From positions 1-19,842 of the forward strand of contig CAZLNO010000078.1 in NCBI GenBank assembly GCA_964561005.1: DNA of 19,842 nt. The letters are read 5' to 3'. This document shows positions 1 to 6,635 of this stretch, piece by piece. The stretch is from CAZLNO01 sp964561005. Its GTDB lineage: Bacteria > Pseudomonadota > Alphaproteobacteria > Kiloniellales > Rhodovibrionaceae. Each line of letters opens with the position of its first letter. Within the stretch, counting starts at the first letter, position 1. Both the position numbers and the translations under genes were made by a program. The notes below the pieces were generated by a model that saw only the letters and a program-made list of their open reading frames with translations, was not told where the DNA came from and ran no database searches.

Positions 1-46
1 GCCGGTCCAGATCCAGGAAGTGCTTGGGCTGTTTTTTCGCCTTCAT
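1..46 (-). CDS. argF: Ornithine carbamoyltransferase, N-terminal fragment (cut by window edge)
   Basis: Only the first 15 codons are inside the window. They translate to MKAKKQPKHFLDLDR, which resembles the N-terminus of alphaproteobacterial ornithine carbamoyltransferases (xxHFLDLxxL). The family makes citrulline from ornithine and carbamoyl phosphate in arginine biosynthesis. The ATG lies 2 bp after the argD stop codon, so the two genes are very probably cotranscribed, and argD-argF adjacency is common in alphaproteobacteria. The identification rests on this short peptide plus the neighbour, because no catalytic motif is visible. Confidence 0.75.
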   Translation of the reverse strand, partial: MKAKKQPKHFLDLDR

Positions 47-48
47 GG

Positions 49-1227
49 TCATGCCGACTCCGCCAGCCGGGCGCAGGCGCGCTCAAGTTTCTCCATCGCC
101 TCGGCCACCTCGGCCTCGCCGATGATCAGCGGGGGCAGCAGGCGGACCACGTTGTCGCCCGCCGGCACGGTCAGCATGCGCTCCTCCCGCAACGCCGCGA
201 CGAGGTCGGCGTTCTTGACCACGCACTTCAGGCCCAGCATCAGCCCGGCGCCGCGCACGCCCTCGATGACCTGGGGATAGCGGGACGCCAGGTCCTGCAG
301 CCGGTCCCAGAGGTCGCGCGCGGTGCGGTCCACGCCGTCCAGGAAGCCGTCCGCCTCCATGACGTCCAGCACCGCGTTGCCCACCGCCATCGCCAGCGGG
401 TTGCCGCCGTAGGTGGTGCCGTGGCTGCCGGGGGTCATGACCTCTGCCACCGCCTCGCTCGCCAGGGTCGCGCCCAGCGGGAAGCCGCCGCCGAGGCCCT
501 TGGCCAGGGCCATCAGGTCGGGCTGGATGCCGGCCCACTCGTGGGCGAACAGCTTGCCGCTGCGGCCCATGCCGCACTGGATCTCGTCCAGGAAGAGCAG
601 CAGCCCGAACTCGTCGCAGACCTGCCGCAGGGCGCGCAGGTAGTCCAGCGTCGCCGGACGGATGCCGCCCTCGCCCTGCACCGGCTCCACCAGGATGGCC
701 GCCGTCTCGTCGGTGATGGCCTGACGCAGCTCGTTGGTGTTGTTCAGCGCCACCTGGTCGAAGCCCGGCGTCGCGGGGGCGAAGCCCTCCAGGTACTTCG
801 GGTTGCCGCTGGCGGAGATCGCGGTCAGCGTGCGGCCGTGGAAGGATTCCCGCAGACAGATGATGCGGTGGAGCTGCGGGTTCCCGGTGGCGTCGTGGTA
901 CTTGCGCACCATCTTGACGCCGGCCTCGATCGCCTCCGCGCCGGAGTTGCAAAAGAACACGCTGTCGGCGAAGGAGCGTTCGACCAGGCGCCGCGCCAGA
1001 CGCTCGCCCTCGGGAATGCGCACCAGGTTGGAGACGTGCCAGACCTTCCGCGCCTGCTCGGTGAGCGCGCGCACCAGGTGCGGGTGGTTGTGGCCCAGGG
1101 CGGTGACGGCGATGCCGCTGGCGAAATCCAGGTACCAGTCGCCGGTGCCGGCCTGCAGATAGGCGCCCTCGCCCCGCTCGAAGGCGAGGTCCGCGCGGGC
1201 GTAGACGGGCATCAGGGCGTCGATCAC
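49..1227 (-). CDS. argD: Acetylornithine/succinyldiaminopimelate aminotransferase
   Basis: This 392-residue protein has the usual length of a class III PLP-dependent aminotransferase of the ArgD type. The family converts N-acetylglutamate semialdehyde to N-acetylornithine in cytoplasmic arginine synthesis and often also acts on the lysine-pathway succinyl substrate. The PLP-site features are visible: NSGAEAIEA near residue 94, the aspartate in LDEIQ (D214), and the Schiff-base lysine K243 in ALAKGLGGGFPLGA. The start is a GTG at 1227 preceded by a good ribosome binding site (AGGAAGGAA) about 10 nt upstream. An internal ATG at residue 6 is a weaker alternative. It is followed after 2 bp by argF. 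A TTGACA box lies about 70 to 95 nt upstream. The identification is firm at family level, and the argF partner supports the arginine role over other ArgD-like activities. Confidence 0.93.
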   Translation of the reverse strand: MIDALMPVYARADLAFERGEGAYLQAGTGDWYLDFASGIAVTALGHNHPHLVRALTEQARKVWHVSNLVRIPEGERLARRLVERSFADSVFFCNSGAEAIEAGVKMVRKYHDATGNPQLHRIICLRESFHGRTLTAISASGNPKYLEGFAPATPGFDQVALNNTNELRQAITDETAAILVEPVQGEGGIRPATLDYLRALRQVCDEFGLLLFLDEIQCGMGRSGKLFAHEWAGIQPDLMALAKGLGGGFPLGATLASEAVAEVMTPGSHGTTYGGNPLAMAVGNAVLDVMEADGFLDGVDRTARDLWDRLQDLASRYPQVIEGVRGAGLMLGLKCVVKNADLVAALREERMLTVPAGDNVVRLLPPLIIGEAEVAEAMEKLERACARLAESA

Positions 1228-1295
1228 GGGACGCGGTTCCTTCCTGACAACGGACGCATGACGGATAGCCCGCCGGCGAACGGCGGGAACCCCGG

Positions 1296-1324
1296 ACCTA
1301 AGCGCGTCGGCAAGGGCCTGTCAA
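1296..1324 (-). promoter_or_regulatory. Candidate sigma-70 promoter for argD-argF
   Basis: On the minus strand a perfect -35 box TTGACA (1319-1324) is followed by a 17-bp spacer and a poor -10 box TTAGGT (1296-1301). It faces argD and would give a leader of about 60 nt. A 7-bp GC hairpin (1269-1287) lies inside that leader and has no U tract. The spacing and -35 are convincing, but the -10 matches consensus at only two positions. Confidence 0.4.
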
Positions 1325-1353
1325 TCGGCGCTCCGGCCGTCGCCGCCGGCGGG

Positions 1354-2649
1354 TCAGGGCTCCTTCTCCGGCTCGCGCACCGGCAGCAGCAACAGCAGCC
1401 CGGCGATGAAGAACAACAGGATGGTCGCCATGCCGACGCGCTGGCTGCCCGCCAGCAGCGTGACCCAGCCGACCAGCGCCGGTCCCGCCCAGGCCGTCGC
1501 CTTGCCGGACAGGGCGAACAGCCCGAACATCTCGGTCTTCACCGCTTCGGGCGCCAGCCGCGCCAGCAACGAGCGGCTGGCCGCCTGCGCCGGGCCGAAG
1601 AACACGCCCAGCGCGCTGCCCGCCAGATAGAGGCCCAGCTTGGTCTCCACCAGCAGCGCCACGACGCCGAAGACGATCAGGCAGATCAGCGCGATGACGA
1701 TGGTGCGCTTTGCCCCCAGCCAGTCGTCGACCCAGGCGAAGCCCAGCGCGCCCAATCCCGCGGCCACGTTCAGGATGATGCCGAAGATCAGGATCTCCTG
1801 CACGCTCATGTCGAAGGTGCCGGCGGCGTAGATGCCGCCGAAGGTGAACAGCGTGTTCAGCCCGTCCATGTAGAGCATGCGGGCCAGCAGATAGCGCGCG
1901 ATCATGCGGTAGCGCGGCAGCAGGTCGCGCAGCGATTGCCGCAACTGCCGCAGCCCGGCCTTCGTCGCGGCCGCCATCGACAGCCCGCTGGCCGGCCGGT
2001 CCGGCACCATCAGGAAGAACGGCAGCCCGAACAGCAGGAACCAGGCCGCCACCACGAAGCCGACCGCGCGCACCGGCTCCTGCGCCGCCGGGTCGAGCGG
2101 CAGCAGCGGCGGGTCCGGCCGGATCAGCAGGAACAGGCAGGTCAGCAGGCAGCCCAGCCCGCCGGCATAGCCCAGCCCCCAGGCCCAGCCGGACACCCGG
2201 CCCAGCATGCGGCGCGGCGCCACGTCGCTCAGCATGGCGTTGTAGAACACCTGGCTGAACTCGAACGCCATGACCCCCAGCCCCACGAGCACCAGCGCCT
2301 GCAGCAGATCCGCCGCGCGCGGCAGCACCGTCCACAGCGAGGCGCTCAGCACGATCGTCAGAACCGTGAACACGGCCACCCAGGGCTTGCGCCGCCCGCC
2401 CCGATCGGCGATCGCGCCCATCACCGGGCTGAGCACGGCGATGGCGATCCCGGCGAGCGCGGTGGCGGTGCCCCACCAGGCCGTCCCGGTCTCGGGATCG
2501 GGCGCCACCGCGCGGGTCACATAGGCGGCGAACACGAAGGTGGTAATGACGGTCGGCCAGCCGTTGCTGGCCCAGTCGAACAGGCACCAGGCGGCAATGG
2601 CCCAGCGGCGGCCTGGCGGCAGCGAAGGCGGGCGCGGCCCGGCGGCCAT
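1354..2649 (-). CDS. MFS transporter, UMF1 / Atg22-like family
   Basis: This 431-residue, very hydrophobic protein has about 12 predicted membrane segments. The start CLFDWASNGWPTVITTFVF near residues 22-40 is characteristic of the UMF1 family of MFS proteins related to yeast vacuolar Atg22. The MFS loop motif is present as GAIADRGGRRKPW (about residues 78-90), and a second degenerate loop is VDDWLGAKR. Atg22 exports amino acids from the vacuole. Bacterial UMF1 substrates are mostly unknown, so I assign none. The ATG at 2649 places the N-terminus just before the FDWANS-like motif, as expected. A longer frame running to 2698 is a different, out-of-frame reading and is rejected. The gene is codirectional with argD but 126 bp upstream of it and may have its own promoter in the repeat-containing region 2650-2900. 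Confidence 0.85.
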   Translation of the reverse strand: MAAGPRPPSLPPGRRWAIAAWCLFDWASNGWPTVITTFVFAAYVTRAVAPDPETGTAWWGTATALAGIAIAVLSPVMGAIADRGGRRKPWVAVFTVLTIVLSASLWTVLPRAADLLQALVLVGLGVMAFEFSQVFYNAMLSDVAPRRMLGRVSGWAWGLGYAGGLGCLLTCLFLLIRPDPPLLPLDPAAQEPVRAVGFVVAAWFLLFGLPFFLMVPDRPASGLSMAAATKAGLRQLRQSLRDLLPRYRMIARYLLARMLYMDGLNTLFTFGGIYAAGTFDMSVQEILIFGIILNVAAGLGALGFAWVDDWLGAKRTIVIALICLIVFGVVALLVETKLGLYLAGSALGVFFGPAQAASRSLLARLAPEAVKTEMFGLFALSGKATAWAGPALVGWVTLLAGSQRVGMATILLFFIAGLLLLLPVREPEKEP

Positions 2650-2706
2650 GCTCAGCGTCCGCCTGGCCGAATACTTCGCCCGCCGCGGATAGCGTCATGC
2701 TTCGGC

Positions 2707-2818
2707 AAGCTCAGCATGAGGCCCTGTCCTGAATTCAGCACGAGGCCTTGCGCAAAGCTCGGCACGAGGCCTTGTCCTGAACATGAAGCCCTCGCCCCGA
2801 GCCTGTCGAACGGCGAGG
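2707..2818. repeat. Degenerate short tandem repeats with a terminal palindrome
   Basis: Two 26-bp copies (2708-2733 and 2756-2781) differ at only three positions and share the core AGCTCRGCAYGAGGCCYTGT. A partial copy lies between them (2733-2755). The block ends in a segment with a perfect 7-bp inverted repeat, CCTCGCC (2790-2796) and GGCGAGG (2812-2818). The words GAGCCTGTCGAA and TTCGGCAAGCTCAGCATGAGG resemble interspersed palindromic repeats found between genes of many proteobacteria. It sits upstream of the MFS gene, and no protein is likely here. Confidence 0.6.
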
Positions 2819-2947
2819 CACCCGAGCCGGCCCGAATCCAGGACGGGCTACCCCCCTGTCTCGAAATCACAATTCCGCCCCATTTACAACGCTTTCCAAC
2901 CATAGTCCCCGGCGACCTTAAGCATCACGGAGATCCCCTCTCTGTCC

Positions 2948-3095
2948 GAGGTCCGCCAGCCGACCTCTCAGCTCCCTGGCTGGACAGCGGAGCCGGGCCC
3001 CCCGACCCCGGTCCCGCCGGCCCCCTTTCTGCAAAGGATTGGGGCGCGGCCCGCAGCCTGTTCTCCCCCCGTGCAGGCTGCGGGCCTCATTTTTT
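2948..3095 (+). ncRNA. Possible small RNA ending at an orphan terminator
   Basis: The plus strand holds a chain of hairpins before the strong terminator at 3048-3095, with no plus-strand gene upstream. GAGGTC (2948-2953) can pair with GACCTC (2962-2967), CCAGCC (2956-2961) with GGCTGG (2978-2983), and GCTCC (2971-2975) with GGAGC (2989-2993). The first two pairings interleave, so they would be alternatives or form a pseudoknot. I found no convincing promoter and no match to RNA families I know (6S, SRP, RNase P, tmRNA). The 5' end is therefore arbitrary, and the feature is an inference from the terminator and the folding. Confidence 0.25.
3048..3095 (+). terminator. Strong intrinsic terminator, plus-strand orientation
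   Basis: A perfect 13-bp GC-rich stem is formed by GGCCCGCAGCCTG (3048-3060) and CAGGCTGCGGGCC (3074-3086), with a 13-nt loop. TCA and then six T residues (3090-3095) follow on the plus strand. The minus-strand dehydrogenase gene ends at 3114, just beyond it. On that strand the hairpin is preceded by As but not followed by Ts, so it would be a poor minus-strand terminator. No plus-strand gene precedes it in the window. Confidence 0.75.
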
Positions 3096-3113
3096 CCAGC
3101 GCCCGCATGGCCC

Positions 3114-5189
3114 TTACGTCGCCGCCTCGCCGGGCAGCTCGCGCCGGTAGAGCTGGGCGGCCACCGTCGCCGGGTCGGCCTGGAAGGCGCGCGCCGCCGC
3201 GTGGCCCGCGTACACGGCCGCGGCCAGGGTGCCGGGCGCGCGGGCGTCGCCGATCACCTCCAGCGTGCGAATCCCGGCCGCCGACAGCGCAACCTCGTCG
3301 ACGCGCAGGGCCTGGAACAGGCCGTCGTCCGGCAGCCGCTCGGTCGCCAGCACGGCGGCGTCGCAGGCCACGGTCTCGCGGCGGTCGGTGAAGACGCAGG
3401 CCAGCTCCGCCGAGTCCGCGTCCAGCGCCGTCAGCGCCCGGTGCGGGCGGATGTCCACGCCCAGCTCCAGCAGCCGCCGCTGCACGCGGGGCTGTTCCAG
3501 GGTGTGGTGCAGCCAGGTGGAAGCTTCCGCCGCCGGCGTGACCAGGGTGACGGCGCAGCCCGCCGTGCGCAGGTGCTCCGCGATGACGCCGCCCAGCCAG
3601 GCGTGGTCGTCGTCGTAGACCACCACCCGCCCCGTCGCCTGGCGCCCGGCCAGGATGTCGTCCGGCGTCAGGACCTGCGCCCTGTCGGCGACGCGAATCG
3701 GGTGCCGGGACTGCCGTCCCACGCCGTCGCGCCGCCAGGACGCGCCGGTCGCCAGGAACACGTGCGGGAAGCCGAAGTCCAGGACCTGCCCGGCATCGAG
3801 CGCGCTGTCCAGGAACAGGTCCGCGTTCGCCAGCCCGCGAAGCTGCTGGATACGATGGTCGGCGACGCGCGCCCAGCTCGCCAGTCCCGGCAGGCGCGAC
3901 TCGGCCAGCGCCCGCCCGCCAAGCGCCTTCCCGCCCTCCGCCAGCGTCACCGGGTAGCCGCGCCGCGCGAGTTGCAGCGCGCACTCCAGGCCCGCCGGGC
4001 CGCCGCCGACCACCAGCACGGGTTCGTCGGAGGCCTTCGGTTCGATTCGCTCCGGGTGCCAGCCGCGCCGCCACTCCTCGCCCATCGTCGGGTTCTGGGT
4101 GCAGCGGATGGGCACGCACTGGTTGTCGCTGGCGACGCAGATGTTGCAGCCGATGCACTCGCGAATGTCCCCGGGGCGGCCCTCCTGAACCTTGCGCGGC
4201 AGGAAGGGATCGGCAATGGACGGCCGCGCGGCGCCGATCAGGTCCAGCACGCCGCGCCGGACCTGGGAGACCATTGCCTCGGGCGAGGTGAAGCGGCCGA
4301 CGCCGACCACCGGTTTCGACGTCAGCGTCTTGACGAAGGCGGTGTAAGGCTCCTGATAGCCCTCCAGTGGCGCGAAGCGGGCGGTCTGGGAATCGTTCGG
4401 CCAGTCCGAGAGGTTCACGTCCCAGAGGTCGGGCAGCTCCGCCAGCAGGCCCACGACGTCGCGCGCCTCCCCTTCGCTGGACAGCCCGTCTTCGCCCAGC
4501 AGTTCCTCCACGGCGAAGCGGAAGGCCACGGCGGCGCGCCCCTCGGCGACCTCCCGCGCCTCCTCCAGCAGCTCGCGGGTCAGGCGCAGACGGTTCTCCA
4601 GCGGTCCTCCGTACGCGTCCGTACGCGTGTTGTAGCGCGGCAGCAGGAAGTGCTGCGTCAGCGTCATGTTGTGGCCGGCGTACACGTACACGATGTCGAA
4701 GCCGGCCCGGATGGCGCGCTCGACCGCCTCGCGGTGCCAGCGGCGGAAGGCTTTCAGGTCGCCCGCGTCCATCGCCCGCGCCTGCACCGGCTGCACCTGG
4801 TCGGTGGCCATGTGCGCCGGGGCCAGCGGCGGCACGCGGCTGGTCAGGTTGGGCGCGTGGAAGCCGTTGTGCACCAGCTCGATCGCCGCCAGCGACCCGT
4901 ACGCGTGCACCGCCTCGGTCATCGCCTGCAAGGCAGGCAGGTCGCGGTCGTCCCAGATGCGCTGCTCGCGGTAGGGGGAGATGTCGGAGGTGGGATGGAT
5001 CTCGGCCTCCTCGGTGCCGACCACGGCCCAGCCGCCCTCGGCCTTGACCCCGCGCAGCGCGGCGGCGGCTCGTGGCTGGGCGTGGCCCATGCCGCAGCAG
5101 TGCGGCACCTGGTAGAAGCGGTTGCGCGCCACCTTGGGGCCGAGGCGCACGCGCTCGAAGAGGACGGCATAGGGATCGGACGGCGTCAT
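3114..5189 (-). CDS. FMN/4Fe-4S amine dehydrogenase (trimethylamine/histamine dehydrogenase family)
   Basis: The 691-residue protein has an N-terminal Old-Yellow-Enzyme TIM barrel, a 4Fe-4S site and a C-terminal ADP/NAD(P)-type Rossmann domain. It matches trimethylamine dehydrogenase throughout. C31 corresponds to the cysteine that binds FMN covalently, Y170, H173 and D266 to the catalytic triad, and C345, C348, C351 and C363 to the cluster ligands. VVGGGPAG near residues 393-400 is the dinucleotide-fold glycine motif. The aromatic bowl that holds trimethylammonium in TMADH (Y60, W264, W355) is here E61, W263 and D355. As I recall, histamine dehydrogenase has Gln, Trp and Asp there. The substrate is therefore probably a primary amine or diamine and not trimethylamine. 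Such enzymes oxidatively deaminate and pass electrons to a flavoprotein or cytochrome acceptor. The ATG at 5189 gives the family N-terminus. The frame stays open upstream to 5348, but that extension is arginine-rich and looks non-coding. No clear ribosome binding site is seen. Confidence 0.85.
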   Translation of the reverse strand: MTPSDPYAVLFERVRLGPKVARNRFYQVPHCCGMGHAQPRAAAALRGVKAEGGWAVVGTEEAEIHPTSDISPYREQRIWDDRDLPALQAMTEAVHAYGSLAAIELVHNGFHAPNLTSRVPPLAPAHMATDQVQPVQARAMDAGDLKAFRRWHREAVERAIRAGFDIVYVYAGHNMTLTQHFLLPRYNTRTDAYGGPLENRLRLTRELLEEAREVAEGRAAVAFRFAVEELLGEDGLSSEGEARDVVGLLAELPDLWDVNLSDWPNDSQTARFAPLEGYQEPYTAFVKTLTSKPVVGVGRFTSPEAMVSQVRRGVLDLIGAARPSIADPFLPRKVQEGRPGDIRECIGCNICVASDNQCVPIRCTQNPTMGEEWRRGWHPERIEPKASDEPVLVVGGGPAGLECALQLARRGYPVTLAEGGKALGGRALAESRLPGLASWARVADHRIQQLRGLANADLFLDSALDAGQVLDFGFPHVFLATGASWRRDGVGRQSRHPIRVADRAQVLTPDDILAGRQATGRVVVYDDDHAWLGGVIAEHLRTAGCAVTLVTPAAEASTWLHHTLEQPRVQRRLLELGVDIRPHRALTALDADSAELACVFTDRRETVACDAAVLATERLPDDGLFQALRVDEVALSAAGIRTLEVIGDARAPGTLAAAVYAGHAAARAFQADPATVAAQLYRRELPGEAAT

Positions 5190-5259
5190 GCGGACTCGCT
5201 GCGGCTGTGTCCCGCGCATCCTACGGGATGTGCCGCGGGCGCGGAAGAATGGCCCATGC

Positions 5260-5280
5260 GTCGCCGCGACGCGCGGCGAC
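5260..5280. other. Perfect hairpin in the leader of the amine dehydrogenase
   Basis: GTCGCCGCG (5260-5268) and CGCGGCGAC (5272-5280) form a perfect 9-bp inverted repeat around a 3-nt centre. It lies 71-91 nt upstream of the dehydrogenase ATG. No T run follows on either strand. It could be an operator or an RNA hairpin, and its role is unknown. Confidence 0.4.
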
Positions 5281-5427
5281 CACGGCGTCCCGGTGCGTCT
5301 CGCCCGCGGAAGCGTGGCAAGACAGCGGCCCGCCGGACAGCATTCCACAAATGTTTCGAGCGCAACGCTCTCGAAGCCACCCCGGCTTTAGTACCGGGTG
5401 TTTGCCGGCCTTGACATGAATAGTGTT

Positions 5428-5539
5428 TTGGCCGAGCCTCCAAAAAGGTCAGTCAAGGGTGACCGACCCCTCGCCAAGAGAACAATGGGCACAGGAGCCC
5501 CGGTTCGACACGACTGTGTCGCGCCGGGGCTTTTTATTT
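5428..5539 (+). promoter_or_regulatory. Candidate riboswitch/attenuator leader of the hydrolase-SatP operon
   Basis: The plus-strand leader can fold into a closed domain. TTGG-C-CGAG (5428-5436) pairs with CTCGCCAA (5470-5477) and encloses an A-rich strand (5442-5446) and the hairpin GGTCA (5447-5451)/TGACC (5460-5464). The loop of that hairpin carries AAGGG, which could pair with CCCCT (5467-5471). Next, GGGC (5487-5490) can pair with GCCC (5497-5500), which is the 5' arm of the intrinsic terminator at 5497-5539. That is a classic mutually exclusive antiterminator/terminator arrangement. It lies 70 bp before the hydrolase gene, with no plus-strand gene upstream, so a terminator here makes sense mainly as conditional control. 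I compared it mentally with SAM-II, TPP, glycine, fluoride, guanidine and ZTP consensus sequences and saw no match. The ligand is unknown. Confidence 0.45.
5497..5539 (+). terminator. Intrinsic terminator in the 5' leader
   Basis: GCCCCGG (5497-5503) pairs with CCGGGGC (5524-5530). Stacked inside is a second perfect stem, CGACAC (5506-5511)/GTGTCG (5516-5521), with a GACT loop. TTTTTATTT follows at once (5531-5539). Orientation is plus, towards the hydrolase gene that starts at 5610. It is the only strong terminator between 5190 and 5610. Confidence 0.85.
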
Positions 5540-5609
5540 GCCGGCCCCGGGCGGAACCGCGGGAGGCGCGCCCGCGCGGCGGCGAGGACCAAGGAACAGG
5601 GGCTTTCGC

Positions 5610-6626
5610 ATGACGGATTACGAGATTTTCGAACTGGGCGACGTGCGGCTGAGCCGGGGCCAGACGCTCCGCAACGCCAGGCTCGCCTACAAGACCTACG
5701 GGACGCTGAACGCGGACAAGAGCAACGCCATCGTCTATCCGACCTGGTATTCCGGCCAGCACTACGACAACGAGTGGCTGATCGGGGAGGGGATGGCGCT
5801 GGACCCCTCGAAGTACTTCATCATCGTTCCGAACATGTTCGGCAATGGCCTGTCGTCCTCGCCGAGCAACACGCCCCCGCCGCACAACGGACCGCGATTT
5901 CCGGAGGTCACCTTCCAGGACAACGTGGCCCAGCAGCATCGTCTGGTGACCGAGAAGTTCGGCATCGCCACTCTGGCCCTGGTGACCGGCTGGTCGATGG
6001 GCGCGGGACAGTCCTACCAGTGGGCCGTCAGCTACCCGGACATGGTACAGCGGATACTTCCCTTCTGCGGTTCCTCGAAGACCTCCGAGCACAACATCGT
6101 GTTCCTGGAGGGGGTCAGGTACGCGATCATGACGGATGCCGCCTGGAACGAGGGGCTGTACGAGAAGCAGCCGGTCAAGGGACTGCGCGCGGTCGGCCGG
6201 GTGTATGCCGGGTGGGGGCTGTCCCAGGCCTTCTACTGGCAGAAGTTGTACAAACAGCCGCCCTTCGACTTCGCCTCTTTGGAGGACTTCCTGGTGGGAT
6301 TCTGGGAGGGCTTCTTCCTTGCCAAGGACGCCAACAACCTCCTGACCATGGCCAGGACCTGGCAGAACGGCGACGTCGGCCAGACGCCGGGCTTCGACGG
6401 CAGCCAGGAGAAGGCGCTCGCCTCGATCAAGGCGAAGGCGATCGTCATGCCCGCCGAGAAGGACCTCTACTTCCCGCCGGAGGACGAGGATTACGCGGTC
6501 GGCCGGATGTCCGGCGCCGAGCTGCGCGTGATCCCCGGCGTCTGGGGCCACTTCGCCGGCGGGGGCGTGAACCCGGCCGACACGAAGTTCATCGATGACG
6601 CCCTCAAGGAACTGCTCGCCAGCTAG
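5610..6626 (+). CDS. MetX-like alpha/beta-fold hydrolase
   Basis: The 338-residue protein resembles homoserine O-acetyltransferase (MetX) in its N-terminal half: LAYKTYGTLN near residue 25, and the nucleophile elbow GWSMGAGQ with S129. A plausible triad is S129, D285 (in AEKDLYFPPED) and H314 (in WGHFAGGG). True MetX proteins usually carry GHDAF around the histidine and are somewhat longer, so I do not call it metX. It is better described as an acyltransferase/hydrolase of that superfamily, probably cytoplasmic, with unknown substrate. The ATG at 5610 follows AAGGA and AGGGG sequences. An in-frame upstream start at 5538 would begin inside the terminator T run and is rejected. The next gene, 9 bp downstream, is an acetate-uptake-type transporter. 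The enzyme may therefore release or transfer an acetyl or other short acyl group, which is inference from context. Confidence 0.75.
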   Translation: MTDYEIFELGDVRLSRGQTLRNARLAYKTYGTLNADKSNAIVYPTWYSGQHYDNEWLIGEGMALDPSKYFIIVPNMFGNGLSSSPSNTPPPHNGPRFPEVTFQDNVAQQHRLVTEKFGIATLALVTGWSMGAGQSYQWAVSYPDMVQRILPFCGSSKTSEHNIVFLEGVRYAIMTDAAWNEGLYEKQPVKGLRAVGRVYAGWGLSQAFYWQKLYKQPPFDFASLEDFLVGFWEGFFLAKDANNLLTMARTWQNGDVGQTPGFDGSQEKALASIKAKAIVMPAEKDLYFPPEDEDYAVGRMSGAELRVIPGVWGHFAGGGVNPADTKFIDDALKELLAS

Positions 6627-6635
6627 GAGACGCCG

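Noticed and set aside
2652..2903. Minus-strand 83-codon frame upstream of the MFS gene
   Set aside because: It translates the tandem repeats (GQGLV-type periodicity) and has no good start signal. It is repeat DNA read as protein.
421..3150. Very long plus-strand open frame (909 codons) opposite argD and the MFS gene
   Set aside because: It is antisense to two well-supported genes. Its translation is repetitive Arg/Gln/His/Ala-rich sequence without any domain, as expected from the GC-rich opposite strand.
3039..5414. Plus-strand open frame of 791 codons opposite the amine dehydrogenase
   Set aside because: It is low-complexity antisense translation, and the minus-strand gene has full family conservation.
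5411..5439. TTGACA at 5411-5416 as the promoter of the hydrolase operon
   Set aside because: No acceptable -10 box lies 16-18 bp downstream (GAGCCT). If used, transcription would start inside the proposed aptamer. It is left unassigned.
5428..5539. SAM-II riboswitch, suggested by the MetX-like downstream gene
   Set aside because: The conserved SAM-II core words are absent, and the downstream protein lacks the GHDAF motif of true MetX.
5398..5613. Leader peptide or small protein read through the terminator region
   Set aside because: It would span the terminator stem and T run and contains no amino-acid run typical of attenuation peptides.
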